From JAFEDN01 sp963832945 (GTDB lineage: Bacteria > Pseudomonadota > Gammaproteobacteria > Coxiellales > Coxiellaceae): a stretch of 64,000 bases of DNA. The notes beneath the pieces were generated by a model that saw nothing but the letters and a program-made list of their open reading frames with translations, was not told the origin of the DNA and ran no database searches. The translations under genes were made by a program, and so were the position numbers. Every line of letters begins with the position of its first letter. Positions within the stretch are counted from its first letter, which is position 1. This document shows positions 33,330-42,551 of this stretch, piece by piece. The stretch spans positions 737,112-801,111 of the forward strand of contig CAWHVV010000010.1 of NCBI GenBank assembly GCA_963832945.1. The letters run 5' to 3'.

Positions 33330-34614
33330 AATCTCCGGATCATTATGCTGTTTGATTTGCCTGACCGCCACGGCTCAAAACATTCAGCATTGGCAAACTC
33401 CGCAAGGCACGCCGGTGTATTTTGTCCAGGCCCCGGATTTGCCCATGGTGGACGTCCGGGTAATTTTCACCGCAGGTTCCGCTTACGATCAGGATCAGGA
33501 TCAATGGGGAATCGCCAGCCTGACCGCAGCGGCATTGAACGAAGGCACGAAAGCTCATAATGCCGATCAGATTGCTGACGCGCTTGAGCTGACCGGCGCT
33601 CAATACGAGTGTGACACCGACCGCGACGTCACTATATTGGGTTTGCGGAGCTTAAGTGATTCTCAATATTTAACGCCGGCATTAAAAACGTTTAATGAAA
33701 TCATCAGTCAGGCGAATTTTCCCGACGCTGCCCTGTCCCGCTTAAAACAGCAGACGCTGGCGGCTATCCGTCAGGAGCAACAGGATCCTTATGAAGTGGC
33801 TAAGGATGCTTTTTTTAGTAATCTTTACCCGAATCACCCTTATGGGCATGCTATTCTGGGAAAATCATCCACCATCACGGCAATTACCCGCTCGCAGGTG
33901 CAGGAATTTTATCAGCGTTTTTTCAACAGTCATAATGCCAAAATTATTTTGGTGGGGAACCTGCAGCGATCCATCGCAGAGAAAATCGCCGCTCAATTAA
34001 TGGAAGCGCTTCCCAAAGGTAACCCCGCCCCCACGTTGGCTCAGGCAAAAAATTCAACCACCCCCGCGCTTTATGCTCTGAAATTTCCTTCCCAGCAAAC
34101 CAGCATAATCACCGGCCAGGTCGGCATCGACCGCCAAAATGGCGATTATTTCCCCTTAACGGTGGGTAATTACCTGTTAGGACAATTACCTATGGCCTCC
34201 GAGCTCTTTGAGCATGTGCGAAATCAGAACGGATTGGCTTATGGAGCATCCAGTGGATTTGCTCTCATGTCTTACCGCGGACCCTTTATGATTGCACTAC
34301 AAACCCGTACAGACAAAAAAAACACGGCGCTGAAGATCACCCAGGAGGTACTGCAGAAATTTGTCACTCAGGGACCGGAGCCGGAAAAATTACAATTAAC
34401 GAAGCAATATATCATTAATCATTTTCCTTTGACTTTGGCCACGAATAGCCAAATAACCAGTGTTTTAATACAGATGGCTATTAATGAGCGCCCCCTGGAT
34501 TACCTGGACACGTATCAGGACAAAGTGAATGCGGTAACCGCCGCAGAGGTCAGGCAGGCGTTTCAGGCGGCGGTAAAGCCCGATCAATTACTCACCGTCA
34601 CCGTCGGCTCGTAA
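33307..34614 (+). CDS. M16-family protein without zinc motif (partner subunit)
   Basis: The protein has 435 residues with a signal peptide (MLRQLFIKISGSLCCLICLTATA|QN). It has the M16 fold pattern (FTAGSAYDQDQDQWGIASL...ALNEGT), but the HxxEH motif is replaced, so it cannot bind catalytic zinc in the usual way. M16 peptidases of this type work as a catalytic/non-catalytic pair. Here GGAGAAG precedes an ATG lying inside the end of the catalytic gene (23-base overlap). This tandem is common in Legionella and Coxiella. Confidence 0.88.
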   Translation: MLRQLFIKISGSLCCLICLTATAQNIQHWQTPQGTPVYFVQAPDLPMVDVRVIFTAGSAYDQDQDQWGIASLTAAALNEGTKAHNADQIADALELTGAQYECDTDRDVTILGLRSLSDSQYLTPALKTFNEIISQANFPDAALSRLKQQTLAAIRQEQQDPYEVAKDAFFSNLYPNHPYGHAILGKSSTITAITRSQVQEFYQRFFNSHNAKIILVGNLQRSIAEKIAAQLMEALPKGNPAPTLAQAKNSTTPALYALKFPSQQTSIITGQVGIDRQNGDYFPLTVGNYLLGQLPMASELFEHVRNQNGLAYGASSGFALMSYRGPFMIALQTRTDKKNTALKITQEVLQKFVTQGPEPEKLQLTKQYIINHFPLTLATNSQITSVLIQMAINERPLDYLDTYQDKVNAVTAAEVRQAFQAAVKPDQLLTVTVGS

Positions 34615-34622
34615 GAGCCTAA

Positions 34623-35186
34623 ATGCCATCGGTGCGAATAATTGGCGGCGAGTGGCGGAGCCGGCGAATTTATTTTCCGGATATTCCAGGACTGCGGCCC
34701 ACGCAGGACCGAATAAGAGAAACCTTATTTAACTGGTTAATGCCCTTTATCAAGGACGCAACCTGTCTGGATTTATTTGCCGGCAGCGGCGTTTTGGGTT
34801 TTGAAGCATTATCGCGGGGCGCCCGATTCAGTTGCTTTGTTGATAGTCATCCGCAAGCGCTTGCCGAAATACGCGTTAATGCCGGGAAATTAGCGATGAC
34901 ATCGAATCAATTCGCCATTATCCGCGGCCAGGCTCCCCGGCGTCTCCCCTCTTTACCGAACCCACCCTTCGATATTATTTTTTTAGATCCGCCATTTCAT
35001 CAAAATTTATTACCGGCAACCCTTGACTGGCTGATATCTTCAAAATCACTAAAACCCGGCGGATTAATTTATCTGGAAATGGAAAAAAATCTGACCCTGA
35101 CATTGCCTGCCGGCTGGACAGTGATCCGTCAGCAAAGCACCGCCAGCCTGGTTTACGAACTTGTTCAATCCGTGCCATTGTCATAA
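34623..35186 (+). CDS. rsmD: 16S rRNA (guanine-966 N2)-methyltransferase
   Basis: The protein has 187 residues. It has the RsmD N-terminal signature RIIGGEWRSRRIYFPDIPGLRPTQDRIRETLFNWL, the SAM-binding motif LDLFAGSGVLGFEALSRGA and the catalytic motif IIFLDPPF (the DPPF form of the NPPY motif). It methylates G966 in the 30S subunit. It follows the M16 pair after eight bases as the last gene of the prlC-M16-M16-rsmD unit. The usual neighbour coaD is not present here. Confidence 0.95.
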   Translation: MPSVRIIGGEWRSRRIYFPDIPGLRPTQDRIRETLFNWLMPFIKDATCLDLFAGSGVLGFEALSRGARFSCFVDSHPQALAEIRVNAGKLAMTSNQFAIIRGQAPRRLPSLPNPPFDIIFLDPPFHQNLLPATLDWLISSKSLKPGGLIYLEMEKNLTLTLPAGWTVIRQQSTASLVYELVQSVPLS

Positions 35187-35255
35187 AATGTCATAAAATT
35201 GACAATTTAATATCATAAAAGTTAATATATTCGTATAAAATAGAGGTGAATTGCT

Positions 35256-35696
35256 ATGCGAATAAGAATGATAGGATTATTTAGCGCGATTTTTTTAGGG
35301 TTATTCTCAACAGCCGCACTCTCTGAGAATTCCGTCTGGAAAGTAACTTTCATTTCGGCGATTTCGTCACGGCCCAACGTTCCAGCCGAATTTTGTCAGC
35401 GATTTTCACCTGATATTTACGAAGCGCCCATTCAAAAAATGGAACAGGAAGGAGCTAAAGCTCAAAATGGAATGCTGGTTAAATACCGGAATATCCAAAC
35501 CCAGCAGGAAAATGAACTCTTTTTTACGAAAATTGACGCGGTGATTTCCAGACAATTAGACCCTGATCGCTCATGGTATACCCGCATGTTCATCCATCTC
35601 CAGCAATTAACCGGCAACGGCGTCGCCGACGGCGTGTGGAGTACACGCGACTGTAAAGGCCGCCTCATCGTCCAACCGGTCAGTAATTCCCACTGA
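35256..35696 (+). CDS. Small secreted protein of unknown function
   Basis: The protein has 146 residues with a clear signal peptide (hydrophobic residues 6-22, cleavage near ALS|ENSV). The mature part has two cysteines (AEFCQRF and STRDCKG) that could form a disulfide. No family is recognised. GAGGTGAATTGCT precedes the ATG. It is a monocistronic gene after rsmD and ends before a repeat-filled intergenic region. Confidence 0.65.
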   Translation: MRIRMIGLFSAIFLGLFSTAALSENSVWKVTFISAISSRPNVPAEFCQRFSPDIYEAPIQKMEQEGAKAQNGMLVKYRNIQTQQENELFFTKIDAVISRQLDPDRSWYTRMFIHLQQLTGNGVADGVWSTRDCKGRLIVQPVSNSH

Positions 35697-35855
35697 ATAC
35701 AGAGCGTCACTATTGCAAGGCAACTTATTTTTTGCTATATTTTATGCAAAAAATTGGGAGAAATAACATAAAGTCACTGACTTTCTACAAACTTATTCAA
35801 TCGGCGCCATTGCGATAGCATGCATTAAAAGCCAGATTTTTTGATGAATGCTTCT

Positions 35856-35933
35856 ACGTGTCATTCCAGCGAAAGCTGGAATCCACTCTTCCCGTGCAGC
35901 CCATGGATTCCAGCTTTCGCTGGAATGACACGT
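35856..35933. repeat. REP-like hairpin, 30-base perfect arms
   Basis: The left arm starts ACGTGTCATTCCAGCG and the right arm ends CGCTGGAATGACACGT; the arms are exact complements around a short loop. TCATTCC(A/C)GCGAAAGC is a REP type found widely in proteobacterial genomes. It lies between a 9-bp repeat (GATGAATGC at 35843-35851) and the TIR element, which ends at 36170. Confidence 0.85.
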
Positions 35934-35965
35934 AACGGGATTTTGTTTAATGCCGCGAAGTATCA

Positions 35966-36170
35966 GCAATTCTCAGAGAATTATAACTGATTGAATAATA
36001 AAAATAAACTACTCATCGAAGCAAAAAGTTTTCGTAGAAAACCCTCTGCCCAATGGGGGTTCGCAAGGGGGAGAGAGCTTCGCTCCTCCCCCTTCATTCC
36101 GAGCATCGGCTCCGCCGAGCGCAGGATATAAATAGGAAGCAATTATCGCTGTATTCAGCGAGAATTGCTG
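35966..36170. mobile_element. TIR element copy, opposite orientation
   Basis: It begins CAGCAATTCTCAG and ends CGAGAATTGCTG, with the same internal hairpins as the other copies. The 9 bases after its right end, GATGAATGC (36171-36179), recur at 35843-35851, to the left of the adjoining REP hairpin. The original target duplication may therefore have been split by the REP insertion. The 36171-36179 repeat lies in the intergenic DNA just before the PBP1A stop. Confidence 0.7.
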
Positions 36171-36181
36171 GATGAATGCTG

Positions 36182-38578
36182 TCAAAAAATATTACCCTGG
36201 TCGGACGTGCTGCCGGTTTCGGAGGATGACCCGGCGGCCGGCTCCGGCGCCTGGGTGTGAGGTTCGGAACCTTCGCGGAATATTTCAAAAATGGCGTTTT
36301 GTTGAAGTGCACTTGCCAGCAACCCGGTGTCGGGGTCAATACGCGCGGTAACAATGCCAGGAGGCTGTGGCATGGTGCTCTGCGGCATTCCTGCCAATGC
36401 CGTACGCATAAATTCAATCCATATCGCTAACGCCACTTCCCCACCGTACTCATGTGTTGGAGTTAAATCATCGTAGCCTATCCATACCGTGGTTAACACC
36501 TGACTGTTAAAACCCGAAAACCAGGCATCAATTTTGTTGTTGGTGGTACCGGTTTTACCGGCGATATCCGGCCGTTGTAATGCTTTTGCGGCCTGACCGG
36601 TACCGTTTACAATGGCGTCCTGCAGAGCCTGAGTGATCAGATAAGCGTTCTGCGGATCAATCGCCTGTGGCGCGAGATGAGTCTGGGATTGCGCGGCCTG
36701 AGGGTTGGTAATACAGGGTGCACAAGCCTGTGCCGGATTAGCCTGAAATGCAATTTGATGATCTCTTTCGACAATATGATCGATGTAATAGGGTGTGATC
36801 AGATAACCGCCGTTGGCGAAAACGCTGTAGCCGGTGGCTACACCCATCGGCGAAGTAAGCCCCGTTCCCAGCGCCAGTGATAATGTTTTCGGTAACTGGT
36901 CAGCATTAAAACCAAAGCGCTGCATAAAATTGATAGTTGACGGAATGCCGACACCTTGCAGCAATCGAATCGATACCACATTCAGAGAACGCACCAGACC
37001 CACACGTAAACGGGTCATGCCGGAAAATTGGCGGCTGTCGTTGCGGGGGCGCCAGATTTTATCTTCCCCGGTGTCACTCATCACCACGGGTGCGTCATTG
37101 ATAGTGCTGGCCAGAGTAAAACCATTGTTTAGAGCCGCCGAATATATAAATGGCTTAAACACCGACCCCGGCTGTCGTTGCGCCTGGGTAACGCGATTAA
37201 ATTCACTCAGACTAAAATCGAATCCGCCCACCAAGGCTAATACGGCGCCATTTTGCGGGTTGAGAGAAATTAAGGCTCCCTGAATTTGAGGCAGCGTCTC
37301 CAGCCGCCAGCTGTCTGCGTCCTGCTTCACCCAGATGATATCGCCAGTTTTAGCAAGTCCATCCGCCTGCTGTGGCAAGACTCCTCTGGCGCCATTATCC
37401 AATGCCGGAGCAGCCCAGGAAAGCCCCTTCCAGGGAATCAAAATAGTTCTGCCGTCCGCCAGTAATGCCTGGATACTCTGGCTATTTACCCTGGTAACCG
37501 CGGCCGGCTGCAGCAGGTTATTGGTTAGCGATAGCTGACTCAATTTTTGCAGCCAGAGAATTTTCCAGGAGGGCTGACTTTGATCCAATGTCTCTGTGGC
37601 AAGGTGATAACCGTGACGTTCACTATAATTCACCAGGCCTTCTTCGAGGTCCTTATCCGCTGCATTCTGTAAATCGCCGGAGAGTGTCGTGTAAACGCTG
37701 TAGCCATGGTCATAGACACCTTCTCCGTACTGCTGGACCATATATTGGCGTACCATTTCTCCTACGTAAGGTGCATTTACTACCACTAGGGGACCATGAT
37801 AACTGGCCTTATCGACTTCATGGACAGCCTGCTGGTATTGAGTGTTCGTGATCTCCCCCACCCCCAGCATGCGTAACAACACGTGATTACGCCGCTCTGT
37901 CGCCGCCTCTGGCCGGGCGATAGGATTATTTTTTGAAGGGGCCTGAGGTAATCCCGCTATCATCGCCATTTCCGCTAAGGTTAGCTGGTTCAGGGTTTTG
38001 CCATAATAAACATTTGCTGCCGCGGCGACGCCATAAGCATGATTACCAAAATAAACTCTGTTCAGATACAGTTCGAGTATTTTATCTTTACTAAATGTAC
38101 GTTCAATTTTAAGCGCCAGAAATATTTCTCTGATTTTACGAATATAAGTTTTTTTATGACTCAGAAAAAAATTGCGTGCAACCTGCATGGTAATGGTGCT
38201 GGCCCCCTGACTTTTTTGCCCGGTGCCTAACAATACCTTGAACGCTCTGAACAAACCTATAAAGTCCACGCCCGGATGTGAGTAAAAACGTTGATCTTCA
38301 GTGGCTAAAATTGCCTGAATCAGCGGCCTGGGAACCTGATCGAGGGTTACGGGGACGCGACGGCTTGCACCATATTCAGCGATCAATTGACCTTCGCGTG
38401 AATATATGCGCAAGGGGACCTGCATGTGAAAGTCTTTTAAAACACTCACGTCTGGAAGCTGCATTTCAATAAAAACGCCAAAGCTAATAAGACCGGCCGC
38501 CAGCAAACCGATTGTTCCTATAATCACGAGGAAATAACGGGCAATAGCTCGACAGATAGCGGATAGTAAATTCTTCAT
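36182..38578 (-). CDS. mrcA: Penicillin-binding protein 1A
   Basis: The protein has 798 residues, a class A bifunctional peptidoglycan synthase in the inner membrane. One membrane anchor lies at about 13-37. The GT51 glycosyltransferase domain has ATEDQRFYSHPGVD with its catalytic Glu near residue 93. The transpeptidase domain has the nucleophile motif SVFK near 473, SLN (VRSLNVV), and KTGT near 674. The length is close to E. coli MrcA (850). In gammaproteobacteria mrcA is normally divergent from pilMNOPQ. Here the same arrangement survives, but 4 kb of effector and toxin-antitoxin DNA lies between them. Confidence 0.95.
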   Translation of the reverse strand: MKNLLSAICRAIARYFLVIIGTIGLLAAGLISFGVFIEMQLPDVSVLKDFHMQVPLRIYSREGQLIAEYGASRRVPVTLDQVPRPLIQAILATEDQRFYSHPGVDFIGLFRAFKVLLGTGQKSQGASTITMQVARNFFLSHKKTYIRKIREIFLALKIERTFSKDKILELYLNRVYFGNHAYGVAAAANVYYGKTLNQLTLAEMAMIAGLPQAPSKNNPIARPEAATERRNHVLLRMLGVGEITNTQYQQAVHEVDKASYHGPLVVVNAPYVGEMVRQYMVQQYGEGVYDHGYSVYTTLSGDLQNAADKDLEEGLVNYSERHGYHLATETLDQSQPSWKILWLQKLSQLSLTNNLLQPAAVTRVNSQSIQALLADGRTILIPWKGLSWAAPALDNGARGVLPQQADGLAKTGDIIWVKQDADSWRLETLPQIQGALISLNPQNGAVLALVGGFDFSLSEFNRVTQAQRQPGSVFKPFIYSAALNNGFTLASTINDAPVVMSDTGEDKIWRPRNDSRQFSGMTRLRVGLVRSLNVVSIRLLQGVGIPSTINFMQRFGFNADQLPKTLSLALGTGLTSPMGVATGYSVFANGGYLITPYYIDHIVERDHQIAFQANPAQACAPCITNPQAAQSQTHLAPQAIDPQNAYLITQALQDAIVNGTGQAAKALQRPDIAGKTGTTNNKIDAWFSGFNSQVLTTVWIGYDDLTPTHEYGGEVALAIWIEFMRTALAGMPQSTMPQPPGIVTARIDPDTGLLASALQQNAIFEIFREGSEPHTQAPEPAAGSSSETGSTSDQGNIF

Positions 38579-38648
38579 TCTCTAATCTTGACTTAAAAGC
38601 ATATTATACAGCAGATCTCGCCAAGCGGCGAGATCCCCCGTCCACTTT

Positions 38649-41474
38649 TTACGTCAAGCCAAGATGTGTGAGTGAACTGCTGGCGGCCGTACTGCTGGAT
38701 GAAGAATTGGACGAAGATGAAGATGTGGTATGAGAAAATAGACCGCCAGACGCTGAATTGTTGGTCGATTTTTCTTCTTCGGCATCCTGCTGCAAATTTA
38801 GATCTTTATTCGATCCATGGTAAAACAGGGCTACAGGATTTTCCGCATGCCGTTTAATTTCCAGCGATGATTGTAGATCTCTATAAGGCCTCTGCATAGG
38901 CTTCGATGCACCAAAAACCTGGCAAAGTTTTTTCAAATCGGCGAGCAACGTCGGATTCAACACATGAGTAATATGTAAGTCTTTAGCGGTAATGGTAATC
39001 GTCAACTTTTCTTCCGGACACAAGGTCTCCAAAGCCTTGGCCATGCCTTTAAGCTCGGCCTTGTGGGGAACGGCGGTCCGCACGTGCAGCGATTGTTCAT
39101 CAGTATCCAATTCTGCAAATAATTTAAAGCTCAGGTCTAAAAGTAACGGCTTGCCGATAAACAAGATTCTGACAGAACCAGACTCTTGTCCCATAACAAC
39201 GCCTAAGCTGTCAGCTAACGGTACTAATGAATAAGCACAAGAATCTAATGTTGAGGTAAAAATGCATTGGTACTCTTCAATATCCCAAATCTTAATTCCC
39301 TTCCCCTCAAAAACACTCATTAAATAACCTGGCAATACTGCTAACGCATGAAGGAAACCACGAGTTGTAGGAGGAAGCGTGGCAATACATTTATTTTGTT
39401 TTAGATCCCAAATTTTAACAGTTCCCCTCCAACCACCACCGGCTATTCGATCTTTAGGCAATATTGCCAATGATACAACTTCATTTTTTTGGTCCAAAGT
39501 TGTACAAAAATCTCGGGAGACATTCCATACTTTGATAGTCTTGTCCATAGAACCACTGACTAAGCGATTATCAGGCAACGTAAGCAAACTTGTCACTCTC
39601 TTTGTATGTCCGATCAACGTCTTAACGCATGTACCTAATTCAATATCCCAAATCTTAATTAAGCCGCTATTCCCAAAGCTACTGGCTAAGAAACCATTGT
39701 TTAACAATGCTAACGCGCTAGCTTCAGTATCTTCTGCGGGCAATGTAGCGATATGTTTTCCCTCAGCATTCCAAATTTTGATAGTGTTATCCGACGAACC
39801 GCTAATGAAACGGCCATCGGGAAGTGTTACTAATGCATTCACCCTACCTACGGATTTATTGTCAAGTGAGAGAATGCAAACTCCTTGCGTAATATCCCAA
39901 ATTTTAATCGAGCCATCCGTGGAACCACTCGCTATCTTATTGCCATTAGGAAACATAGCTAATGCCTTGATGAAACCGTCGCCATGTTTATACAGGCGAT
40001 TTACATTTTCTAACGGATGTCCTTTGGTCTCTGATAAAAACAACCTCGCTTGGTGTGCTTGAGGATGCGAAGGCAATTGATCAATTACTAACTGACGCAA
40101 AGCCTGAGGTGTCAGCGGCATGTCCGTCGATATCATTTCCATTTCCCATACAGTTTTTTGCTGAGACACGCTGCACAATTGTTCTAATTGCCGGCAATAG
40201 CCAAAAGCTGGTTGATACCTGCCTAGCGCAGATACCAACGACAGTCGCCAGTGTTCTTCCAGCAATTCCTTCATTGGGTCCGGATGCTCTTGTAACAATG
40301 CCTGCATTGGCTCCATTGCTTGTTGCACCTTCAGTAAAATATCCTCTAATAATCCTTGCCTGGATTTTTTGAGCCTGGCGATGGTGTCGAGCAATGCGGT
40401 GACGGCATCGGTTTTTCGACAGGCAATGCCTAACGCTGACGGTGTTTGGCCCGCATCATTTTCTATTTTCTCGGACGCGCCTGCGGTCATCAGCACTTCA
40501 ATCGCTGCTCCGGCATCACAAGCCACTGCCATGTGTAAAGCCGTATGCCCAAAACCATCTTTGATGGTTAAATCAGCTTTTTTTTCCAGCAGAATATTGA
40601 TTACATCGATAGCATTATTCATCGCGGCTAAATGCAAGGCAGAGATTTGCCGAAGTTCCTGACCCCCCTGCTTAGGCCAAACTATGGGTTTAACGTCCGC
40701 GAGATGTTTACCCATTTGTGCGGCTAATAAACGCATCATGCGCGGGTCGCGATCGGGTTGCATGGCATAGTGAATGGGTAGTTTGCCCGCGTTGTCTTTT
40801 TTCAGCAACAACAATAACGGCAAGCCTTCTTCTCGCTTTCCTGCCATGTTCAGTAATTGCATCACCGCTGCCGGCGTGCCTTGCTCGCAAGCTAAATGCA
40901 GCATGGTTTTGCCACGCCAAGCGATATATTTTTCTTCGCGAAAATCAAACGTCCAACTCAGCAACCGTGGGTCAAGCTCACCGAAGTGCTTAATCGTTTG
41001 CGATTTGACTTCTTTACTTTCTTTACAGGCAGCGAGCATTTTCTTCACTCTGCTGCGCGGTAGATATAATTCCGCAGAATCGCGCAGCGCTGGGTATTTG
41101 TCTAAGAATTCATTGACGTCCCTCAGTTTATCTTTATTAGGGTACAGATTCTTATTTTCCAGTTTTGTGTGATCTAAAGGATCAATGTTTTTTGTTTCTA
41201 ACCATTCCGCAATGGATTCATGCTCGTAGGTATTGCCAGCCGCCGTGAAAACGGGCTCAGCGAAAATCATCTTTTTAATAGCAAGATCAGTCATGCTGGG
41301 AGGAATTTCTATGTTTCCCTTGACGGGTTCCATTAAAGCTTCTGCTTGCTTGCGCTTTTTGGCGTCGCTGGTAACATCCGGGAGTGCGGGCGGTAATTGG
41401 AATGGCTCGTTGCTGATAAAATAGGGTTTTTCTTTCTGATCTAAATTGGCAGTTTCTGGTATTAATCCTTTCAT
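38649..41474 (-). CDS. U-box, ankyrin and WD40 repeat protein, probable effector
   Basis: The protein has 941 residues, with TAGGAGGTGTTAT before the ATG. Residues about 60-128 form a U-box (IKKMIFAEPVFTAAGNTYEHESIAEWL ... NIDPLDHTKL), the E2-binding fold of ubiquitin ligases. Residues about 190-375 hold ankyrin repeats (HLACEQGTPAAVMQLL, LHLAAMNNAIDVINILLEKKADL, TALHMAVACDAGAAIEVL). Residues about 497-790 hold seven WD40 blades ending in WD/WN (ASGSTDGSIKIWD, SGSSDNTIKIWN, SGSMDKTIKVWN and others), enough for a complete propeller. The C-terminal ~60 residues are Ser-rich and may carry a secretion signal. A bacterial protein with these domains is most likely translocated to act as an E3 ligase in a eukaryotic host. 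Confidence 0.88.
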   Translation of the reverse strand: MKGLIPETANLDQKEKPYFISNEPFQLPPALPDVTSDAKKRKQAEALMEPVKGNIEIPPSMTDLAIKKMIFAEPVFTAAGNTYEHESIAEWLETKNIDPLDHTKLENKNLYPNKDKLRDVNEFLDKYPALRDSAELYLPRSRVKKMLAACKESKEVKSQTIKHFGELDPRLLSWTFDFREEKYIAWRGKTMLHLACEQGTPAAVMQLLNMAGKREEGLPLLLLLKKDNAGKLPIHYAMQPDRDPRMMRLLAAQMGKHLADVKPIVWPKQGGQELRQISALHLAAMNNAIDVINILLEKKADLTIKDGFGHTALHMAVACDAGAAIEVLMTAGASEKIENDAGQTPSALGIACRKTDAVTALLDTIARLKKSRQGLLEDILLKVQQAMEPMQALLQEHPDPMKELLEEHWRLSLVSALGRYQPAFGYCRQLEQLCSVSQQKTVWEMEMISTDMPLTPQALRQLVIDQLPSHPQAHQARLFLSETKGHPLENVNRLYKHGDGFIKALAMFPNGNKIASGSTDGSIKIWDITQGVCILSLDNKSVGRVNALVTLPDGRFISGSSDNTIKIWNAEGKHIATLPAEDTEASALALLNNGFLASSFGNSGLIKIWDIELGTCVKTLIGHTKRVTSLLTLPDNRLVSGSMDKTIKVWNVSRDFCTTLDQKNEVVSLAILPKDRIAGGGWRGTVKIWDLKQNKCIATLPPTTRGFLHALAVLPGYLMSVFEGKGIKIWDIEEYQCIFTSTLDSCAYSLVPLADSLGVVMGQESGSVRILFIGKPLLLDLSFKLFAELDTDEQSLHVRTAVPHKAELKGMAKALETLCPEEKLTITITAKDLHITHVLNPTLLADLKKLCQVFGASKPMQRPYRDLQSSLEIKRHAENPVALFYHGSNKDLNLQQDAEEEKSTNNSASGGLFSHTTSSSSSNSSSSSTAASSSLTHLGLT

Positions 41475-41517
41475 ATAACACCTCCTAACCTATATTAATC
41501 AAAAAATCTGTATCTCG

Positions 41518-41546
41518 ATTATCTCTAAATTTTCGACTTCAGTCAA
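41518..41546 (-). promoter_or_regulatory. Sigma-70 promoter for the U-box gene
   Basis: On the minus strand TTGACT (41546-41541), a 17-base spacer and GATAAT (41523-41518) lie 44 bases upstream of the start codon. Confidence 0.6.
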
Positions 41547-41617
41547 CTTTCAGAGGGCAAACCTCGAATCGAAACTATCAATTAAGTGATTAACGACATC
41601 TTGCGACTGAACTTAAT

Positions 41618-41646
41618 TTGACAAATACACTAGGTTAGTGTACAAT
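41618..41646 (+). promoter_or_regulatory. Near-consensus sigma-70 promoter of the higBA module
   Basis: TTGACA (41618-41623), exactly 17 bases, then TACAAT (41641-41646). The toxin ATG follows at 41653, so the transcript would have almost no leader. Confidence 0.75.
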
Positions 41647-41652
41647 TAAACA

Positions 41653-42159
41653 ATGAATACTATTGTTGATGTTCAATTATCCCTCAAAGTAGAAAAAAGC
41701 TTAAAGAAAACTACCTTTGCATGTGGTTATTCAATTACAGGCTTGGATTGATGCAGTGGGGCATTATGGATTAGGAGAGGTGAGAAAAATTCCTGGATAC
41801 CATGATGAACCCCTTAAAGGAAATCGGCTGGGCCAACGATCAGCAATTCCCGCTAGGGATAAAACGGATTTAAGTAGATGAAATATATTATTAATTTTTC
41901 ATAAAGAAAAATAATTTTCGCAGAAAATTCTCTGCCCGATGGGGGATCGCAAGGGGGAGAGAGCGGAGCGTCTCCCCCTCATTCCGAGCATCGGCTCCGC
42001 CGAGCGCAGGATATAAACAGGAAGCAATTCCCGCTGTACTCAGCGGGAATTGCTGGCCAACGATCTATACGGTTGACACGAGCCTATCGCGCTATTTATG
42101 TGATGAAAAAAGAGATTTGTTGTATAGAAGTCATCGAGGTAAACAAACATGAATATTAA
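41653..42159 (+). pseudogene. higB: HigB/RelE-family toxin, frameshifted and disrupted by a TIR element
   Basis: Removing the insertion at 41841-42055 and one target duplication rebuilds a ~93-residue RelE/HigB-type toxin. The N-terminal part reads MNTIVDVQLSLKVEKSLKK. After a one-base frameshift (AAAA run near 41710) it continues KLPLHVVIQLQAWIDAVG and IPGYHDEPLKGNR, and past the insertion SIRLTRAYRAIYVM and VIEVNKHEY. The GNR-QRSIRL-RAYRA-EVNKHEY pattern is typical of HigB toxins that precede an XRE antitoxin. Both lesions would inactivate it. Its end overlaps the antitoxin start by 11 bases. Confidence 0.8.
41832..42064. mobile_element. TIR element inserted in higB (element 41841-42055)
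   Basis: The 215-bp element starts CAGCAATTCCCGCTAG and ends CAGCGGGAATTGCTG. It is flanked by the exact 9-bp duplication GCCAACGAT (41832-41840 and 42056-42064). Deleting one repeat and the element restores a continuous toxin frame, which confirms the insertion boundaries. The end hairpin CAATTCCCGCTG-TACT-CAGCGGGAATTG is perfect in this copy. Confidence 0.92.
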
Positions 42160-42517
42160 AAGTGAAATCACTAAAAACACATTGGAAAAAATCGAAAAAT
42201 TAACAGGCGCCAAACTCACTTTAGGTAAGTTGCTGTGGGCTATTCGTCAATCTGAGGAATTATCACAAGTTAGTTTTGCTAATCGATTAAAAATAACTAA
42301 GCAACATCTTTGCGATATTGAACATGATCGCAAAACAATCAGCCCTAAATTAGCAGCGGATTATGCAAAACGTCTGGGATATTCTAAGGAACAGTTTATT
42401 CGTTTAGCCTTACAGGACTTGATCGATCGAGATGGCTTTAGCTTTAAGGTTGAACTCATTCCGAAACATGGTAGAAAGCTGCCGACGGCGCTTCAGTCAC
42501 ATCGAGATCATGCTTAG
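42149..42517 (+). CDS. higA: XRE-family antitoxin (HigA-like)
   Basis: The protein has 122 residues. A helix-turn-helix of the XRE/Cro class spans about residues 27-80 (LGKLLWAIRQSEELSQVSFANRLKITKQHLCDIEHDRK). The C-terminal part would contact the toxin. It sits directly after the broken HigB-type toxin gene, overlapping its end. With the toxin inactivated, it may survive as a solitary regulator or decay later. Its expression would depend on the higB promoter, now 500 bases away with the insertion between. Confidence 0.82.
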   Translation: MNIKSEITKNTLEKIEKLTGAKLTLGKLLWAIRQSEELSQVSFANRLKITKQHLCDIEHDRKTISPKLAADYAKRLGYSKEQFIRLALQDLIDRDGFSFKVELIPKHGRKLPTALQSHRDHA

Positions 42518-42551
42518 GACCCTTTTATTTTTTAATTAAATTTACTTAAAA

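Noticed and set aside
39379..40062. 227-codon plus-strand frame opposite the WD40 repeats
   Set aside because: Antisense shadow of the regular WD40-encoding repeats; repetitive SEPLAI-like sequence and no ribosome site.
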